A DNA stretch of 25,609 nt from a virus, in IMG/VR virus record IMGVR_UViG_3300024255_000140, positions 1 through 25,609 of that record. The stretch is one strand, 5' to 3'. Shown in pieces: positions 22,337 to 25,609 of this stretch (the stretch's first letter is position 1; each line of letters starts with the position of its first letter). The position numbers were made by a program, and so were the translations under genes. The notes beneath the pieces were generated by a model, which worked only from the letters and a program-made list of their open reading frames with translations, made no database searches and was not told where the DNA came from.

Positions 22337-23557
22337 ATGGCTAAACAAGCACTAAACCTTGGAGCTTCTGCTAATGACAATACGGGGGATACCCTCCGTA
22401 TTGGTGGTGATAAAATTAATGATAATTTTAACGAACTATATACCGCTTTAGGTAATGGAGTAAGTTTAACTGTTAATACATTGAACCCCGTTGCAGGACA
22501 GGTTCTTCGTTATAATGGATCTACTTTCCTGCCTTCAGATTATAGTAATCTTACATCTGCTTTAGATGTAAATGGAAACTCAATTATTTCATCCAGCGAT
22601 GGTAATATTCCTGTCGCTGCAAACGGTACTGGTGTTATTACATTAGCATCCAACTCGATTACTTCGACATTTGGTGCTAATGTTGACATTCCTACAATCG
22701 TAAAGTATAAAAACGAATATGCAACTTTAGGAGATGCTCCTGCTGCAGCATCCTATCCTGGTTACTTTTTTACTGTAGACGGTACTGATGACCCGTATGT
22801 AAACATTAATATCACTGCTGGGGGTCTTGGTGATGTTAGAGCAAAACTTCTCACTGAGTATTCAAGTATTGATGATTTGAGTAATGTTGATGTCACAACA
22901 GCAGCACCAACAGCAAATCAAGTTCTTAAGTGGGATGGTTCTAATTGGATTCCTGGAGATGACCAAGCAGGTGTAAGTGCTATTAATGTTTTCCAGACTG
23001 TCACTGCAGATTCGGGAACTACTACTGCAAACAGTCAAACAGACACTCTTACTATTGCTGGTGGTACTAATATTACTACAGCAGTTGTTGGTGATACTTT
23101 AACTGTAAACTTCAGTGGCACTCTTACTACTACTTTAGCAGCATTAACTGATACTGATACTGCTGGTCTTACTCAGGGCGATATGCTCTATTGGAATGGT
23201 TCTAATTGGATACCAACTCGCAGTCCAATGCTTTGGTATGAAATTGGAGCACCTCCAGGAAATAATTCCAATTACTATACAATAGCAGGACCTGGATCAT
23301 CTATCGCTACTCAAAATCCCACTATCTATGTTCATAGAGGATTCACATATGCCTTCGATAATAGTGTCGAAGGTGGTGGTCATCCTTTTAGAATTCAATC
23401 TACTCAAGGACTGACGGGCACTCCGTATACTGATGGACAGAGTGGAAGTATAACCAATGTTCTTTATTGGACAATTCCAATGGATGCACCGAATACACTG
23501 TATTATCAGTGTACTCTCCATTCATTGATGCAAGGCACCTTTACCGTCGTAAACTGA
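22337..23557 (+). CDS. Tail-fibre-like protein with C-terminal cupredoxin-like domain
   Basis: This is a 406-residue structural protein, probably part of a tail fibre or its attachment. The N-terminus has the phage-fibre motif 'LGASANDNTGDTLRIGGDKI' followed by 'NDNFNELYTALG'. The middle contains three copies of a 'QVLxWNGSxWxPxD' repeat near residues 55, 195 and 280, typical of marine phage fibre shafts. The last 90 or so residues are cupredoxin-like: 'VHRGFTYAFDNS', 'GGGHPFRIQS' with His349, then 'APNTLYYQCTLHSLMQGTF' with Cys392, His395 and Met398. The C-x2-H-x2-M spacing is that of amicyanin-type type-1 copper sites. There is no signal peptide, which argues against a free redox protein. 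ATG 22337 has only a weak purine tract upstream (GTAAG). The gene ends with tandem stops TGA TAA, directly followed by the next ATG. Confidence 0.85.
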   Translation: MAKQALNLGASANDNTGDTLRIGGDKINDNFNELYTALGNGVSLTVNTLNPVAGQVLRYNGSTFLPSDYSNLTSALDVNGNSIISSSDGNIPVAANGTGVITLASNSITSTFGANVDIPTIVKYKNEYATLGDAPAAASYPGYFFTVDGTDDPYVNINITAGGLGDVRAKLLTEYSSIDDLSNVDVTTAAPTANQVLKWDGSNWIPGDDQAGVSAINVFQTVTADSGTTTANSQTDTLTIAGGTNITTAVVGDTLTVNFSGTLTTTLAALTDTDTAGLTQGDMLYWNGSNWIPTRSPMLWYEIGAPPGNNSNYYTIAGPGSSIATQNPTIYVHRGFTYAFDNSVEGGGHPFRIQSTQGLTGTPYTDGQSGSITNVLYWTIPMDAPNTLYYQCTLHSLMQGTFTVVN

Positions 23558-23560
23558 TAA

Positions 23561-25609
23561 ATGACAAGAACCGTACCTGGATCAGGAGCGCAAATTAATC
23601 CGATCTTCGATGAAGTTTTTGGTGTTCGCGCTGTAGAATTAATTAGTGGTGGAACTGGATACGATCCTGCCGACCCTCCAAGATTAACCATCGATGGTTG
23701 CGGCACTCCTGCTCAAGAAGCACTGCTATATCCAATCATTGATAAAGATTCGGGTAGAATTGTTCACGTTCGTGTTCTTCAAAGGGGTAGCGGGTATGAT
23801 CCTCTAAGACTTAAAATTGTTCCCACGTCTGAAACACCAAATGTTTTAGACTCTTTTGATGTTAATAGAATCTGGCAAAATCATCCAAATTCATTGACAA
23901 GAGGCACCTTCCAGACTTCTGGTACACCTCCTGTTAAGAATGATAGACTTCGTATTGAGTCTGATAATAATCCTAAACCTACTTGGATATTAGAAGAGGC
24001 ACAACCTGGAGGTTCTGGAAATATTGTAGACAGATCTTTTGACCAAGTTTTTATATATCGTGGTGGTAAAGATGTTCCTTATGAAGGAACTAGAAGTTTT
24101 CAAAATAATAAATCTTTAGGAATTCTGGCAAACGGTGGTTTATTACATACTCCAGAATGGGGTACTTTTGGCAATGCACCAACAAACTTTTCTATTGATA
24201 CTGTAAAATATGATTATGTTAAAAATACTGACGCTAATGATGTAATTCTTGACAATTCGATTCATTACTATCAGACTAGTAAATTAATTAATGAATTTGA
24301 TAATCATAACGGCGTATTTCAGTGGGGGTCTTTAGAGCAGTTTGTTTGGAATATTAAGGTAGAGTTTAATAATGTCATGCTTTTCGTCGATAATGTAGAC
24401 GAAACTCTAAATCCAATTGAAATTGGTAGGACGATAAATGAAGTAGGCGGTTCTTCTTCGGGAGAGATTGCAAAAATTGTCAGAAATGCTCAGAACCAGA
24501 TTGTTAGAATTTATTTAAGAGATGTTATAGGGACTTTTGAGACAACTGATTTTATTTTAGGATCTACGGGATTCACATTTAGAATTAATGGCGACCCGAT
24601 TCTATTCCCCAATGGTCTCTTCTATATTGATTTTGGTGTTGATGCTCATGAGTTTGGTTCATTTATTCCTGGAGTGTATTATCTCGCCCCAGAAAATATT
24701 AAAGTTCAAAGAAACTATCTGATTATTTGGAATCAAACTGATGCGACAAATCAACCGTCAGCACAGCACGCTCAAGGTCATCCAATGCAATTCAGTACGA
24801 CCCAAGATGGTCTTCTGAATAACGGAACTTTATATTACAATAGTACAGGCGCATCTTCTGCACCTGCAGTAGATTATGAAGATGAGTTTAACCCACTCTT
24901 CATTATGAATGCAGATGAAAATAATCGCATTTATTATTACTGCAAAGTTCATCGTTATATGTCAGGATATGAAGGTGATGAAGGATACATGTATCTAGAT
25001 CCTGCTATTGAAGAGGAAGAGGAACATGCAAATAACTACTATTATAAGAATTATTATCAAACCGATTCAAACGATCCAAACACTATTGATAGATCTCGTC
25101 ATGTAGATGGTCACTCAAAAGTCCTTGGTATGTCTTTTGATGGATATCCTATTTACGGACCATTTGGATATACTACTGGCAGGACTGTCGGCAGAATGAC
25201 GAGTTCGTTTAGATTTAAAACTACTGCTGAACTTTCTGGTACTAGAGAGGAGGTTGTAACTGCGAGCACTGTAACATATGCTGTTACTATTTCAAATTCT
25301 AAATTTTATTTTAACGGACAAGAACAAGAATTACTGAATCTGAAAAGAGGGAAAACTTATATCTTCAATCAAGATGATGCTAGCAATACTGCTAATGGCA
25401 ACTTCTTGATGTTCTCCTTGACTGAAGATGGTTGGCACGATACAGGAAGTTCAATTGATATTGGAACAACTTCATATCTATATGATGCTTCAGGTTTAGT
25501 TGAATATTATTTGGATGGAGTTCTAACACCATATGCCACATATTTGAGCGGTTTTGCTAGTGCGACGACAAGAGAAGTTCGTATTACTATTACTGTAAAT
25601 TCACCTAGG
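23561..25609 (+). CDS. Modular tail protein with GxGY, cupredoxin-like and YHYH domains (3' end outside window)
   Basis: The frame runs 683 codons from ATG 23561 to the window edge without a stop. Order by residue: two GxGY units near 30 ('SGGTGYDPADPPRLTI') and 76 ('RGSGYDPLRL'); a long unassigned section to about 270; a module with 'IEIGRTINEVGGSSSGEIAK'; a cupredoxin-like domain about 385-475 with 'YLIIWNQTDATNQ', 'GHPMQFS' (His407) and 'YYYCKVHRYMSG' (Cys461, His464, Met467); an acidic and tyrosine-rich linker (Glu484-488, then Tyr493-499); a YHYH domain with 'GMSFDGYPIYGPFGY' at 523-537; and a second cupredoxin-like start at about 594 ('LKRGKTYIFNQDDASN'). It follows the upstream stop codons with no spacer and no recognisable ribosome binding site, so it is probably translated by coupling. 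It is likely a virion tail or baseplate appendage; its full size is unknown. Confidence 0.85.
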   Translation, partial: MTRTVPGSGAQINPIFDEVFGVRAVELISGGTGYDPADPPRLTIDGCGTPAQEALLYPIIDKDSGRIVHVRVLQRGSGYDPLRLKIVPTSETPNVLDSFDVNRIWQNHPNSLTRGTFQTSGTPPVKNDRLRIESDNNPKPTWILEEAQPGGSGNIVDRSFDQVFIYRGGKDVPYEGTRSFQNNKSLGILANGGLLHTPEWGTFGNAPTNFSIDTVKYDYVKNTDANDVILDNSIHYYQTSKLINEFDNHNGVFQWGSLEQFVWNIKVEFNNVMLFVDNVDETLNPIEIGRTINEVGGSSSGEIAKIVRNAQNQIVRIYLRDVIGTFETTDFILGSTGFTFRINGDPILFPNGLFYIDFGVDAHEFGSFIPGVYYLAPENIKVQRNYLIIWNQTDATNQPSAQHAQGHPMQFSTTQDGLLNNGTLYYNSTGASSAPAVDYEDEFNPLFIMNADENNRIYYYCKVHRYMSGYEGDEGYMYLDPAIEEEEEHANNYYYKNYYQTDSNDPNTIDRSRHVDGHSKVLGMSFDGYPIYGPFGYTTGRTVGRMTSSFRFKTTAELSGTREEVVTASTVTYAVTISNSKFYFNGQEQELLNLKRGKTYIFNQDDASNTANGNFLMFSLTEDGWHDTGSSIDIGTTSYLYDASGLVEYYLDGVLTPYATYLSGFASATTREVRITITVNSPR
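24713..24982 (+). other. Cupredoxin-like domain with complete copper-ligand pattern (last gene)
   Basis: The domain has His407 in 'GHPMQFS' and Cys461, His464 and Met467 in 'YYYCKVHRYM', giving the same H...C-x2-H-x2-M arrangement as in the preceding gene. A long loop of about 50 residues between the His and Cys strands contains 'GTLYYNSTG'. The sequence supports the fold by family resemblance; copper binding is inferred. Confidence 0.65.
25112..25250 (+). other. YHYH domain (last gene)
   Basis: 'HSKVLGMSFDGYPIYGPFGY' starts at His518 and closely parallels the giant protein's 'HSPIIGWAFDGNPIYGPYGY'. It continues 'RTVGRMTSSFRFKTTAEL'. The later family segment ('NGRF--TPEYPNGTY') is absent here; a cupredoxin-like start follows instead, so this copy is shortened or rearranged. 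Confidence 0.7.

Noticed and set aside
22337-23557. Phage-borne plastocyanin (photosynthetic electron carrier)
   Set aside because: The cupredoxin-like part is the end of a fibre protein with a phage-fibre N-terminus and no signal peptide. The ligand spacing is C-x2-H-x2-M, not the plastocyanin C-x2-H-x4-M.
23556-23563. GATAAATG as a third late promoter
   Set aside because: It has two mismatches to TATAAATA and overlaps the start codon of the gene it would serve, leaving no leader.
1-25609. tRNA genes, introns, homing endonucleases, insertion sequences
   Set aside because: The window is almost completely covered by coherent + strand genes. I saw no cloverleaf-type sequence, endonuclease motif or terminal inverted repeats.

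Overview
The window looks like part of the late structural (baseplate and tail) region of a large T4-like marine myovirus, most probably a cyanophage-type virus. The evidence is a tightly packed, one-strand, AT-rich array encoding a PAAR spike tip, the two T4-type baseplate wedge proteins gp25 and gp6, and then long modular tail or baseplate proteins built from modules that recur in marine T4-like phages (LamG, YHYH, 'SGGxGYTxxP' repeats, cupredoxin-like domains). There are no tRNAs, integrases, insertion sequences, CRISPR arrays or metabolic genes. The host cannot be read from this window.

Layout, all on the + strand: (1) 2-547, PAAR-like spike-tip protein, open at the left edge; (2) 549-695, a 48-residue very basic conserved-type small protein; (3) 696-726, a short gap with a T4-late-like promoter box; (4) 727-1146, baseplate wedge gp25; (5) 1146-3176, baseplate wedge gp6, overlapping gp25 by one base; (6) 3184-22314, one uninterrupted 19.1-kb gene for a 6376-residue virion protein; (7) 22315-22336, a short gap with a second late-promoter-like box overlapping the giant gene's stop codon; (8) 22337-23557, a 406-residue tail-fibre-like protein ending in a cupredoxin-like domain with a complete copper-ligand pattern; (9) 23561 to the right edge, at least 683 residues of another modular tail protein with a second complete cupredoxin motif, a YHYH domain and the start of a third cupredoxin-like domain. 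No gene-free stretch exceeds about 30 bases.

The giant protein dominates the window. It seems to be a baseplate or tail protein whose conserved core survives as three separated blocks (about residues 1-60, 653-740 and 3466-3512). Between and after the blocks sit at least six clusters of GxGY repeats, a YHYH domain, an EF-hand-like calcium loop, a probable seven-bladed beta-propeller, three LamG-like domains, a lectin-like beta-sandwich, a degenerate cupredoxin-like domain, three helical repeat units and five copies of a 'DDIS..FDG' beta module. The likely picture is a baseplate-anchored scaffold and adhesin. gp25 and gp6 form the wedge, PAAR caps the central spike, and the giant protein and its two downstream neighbours project outwards for host recognition. 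The assembly role is inferred from gene order and module content; no tool-based search was possible.
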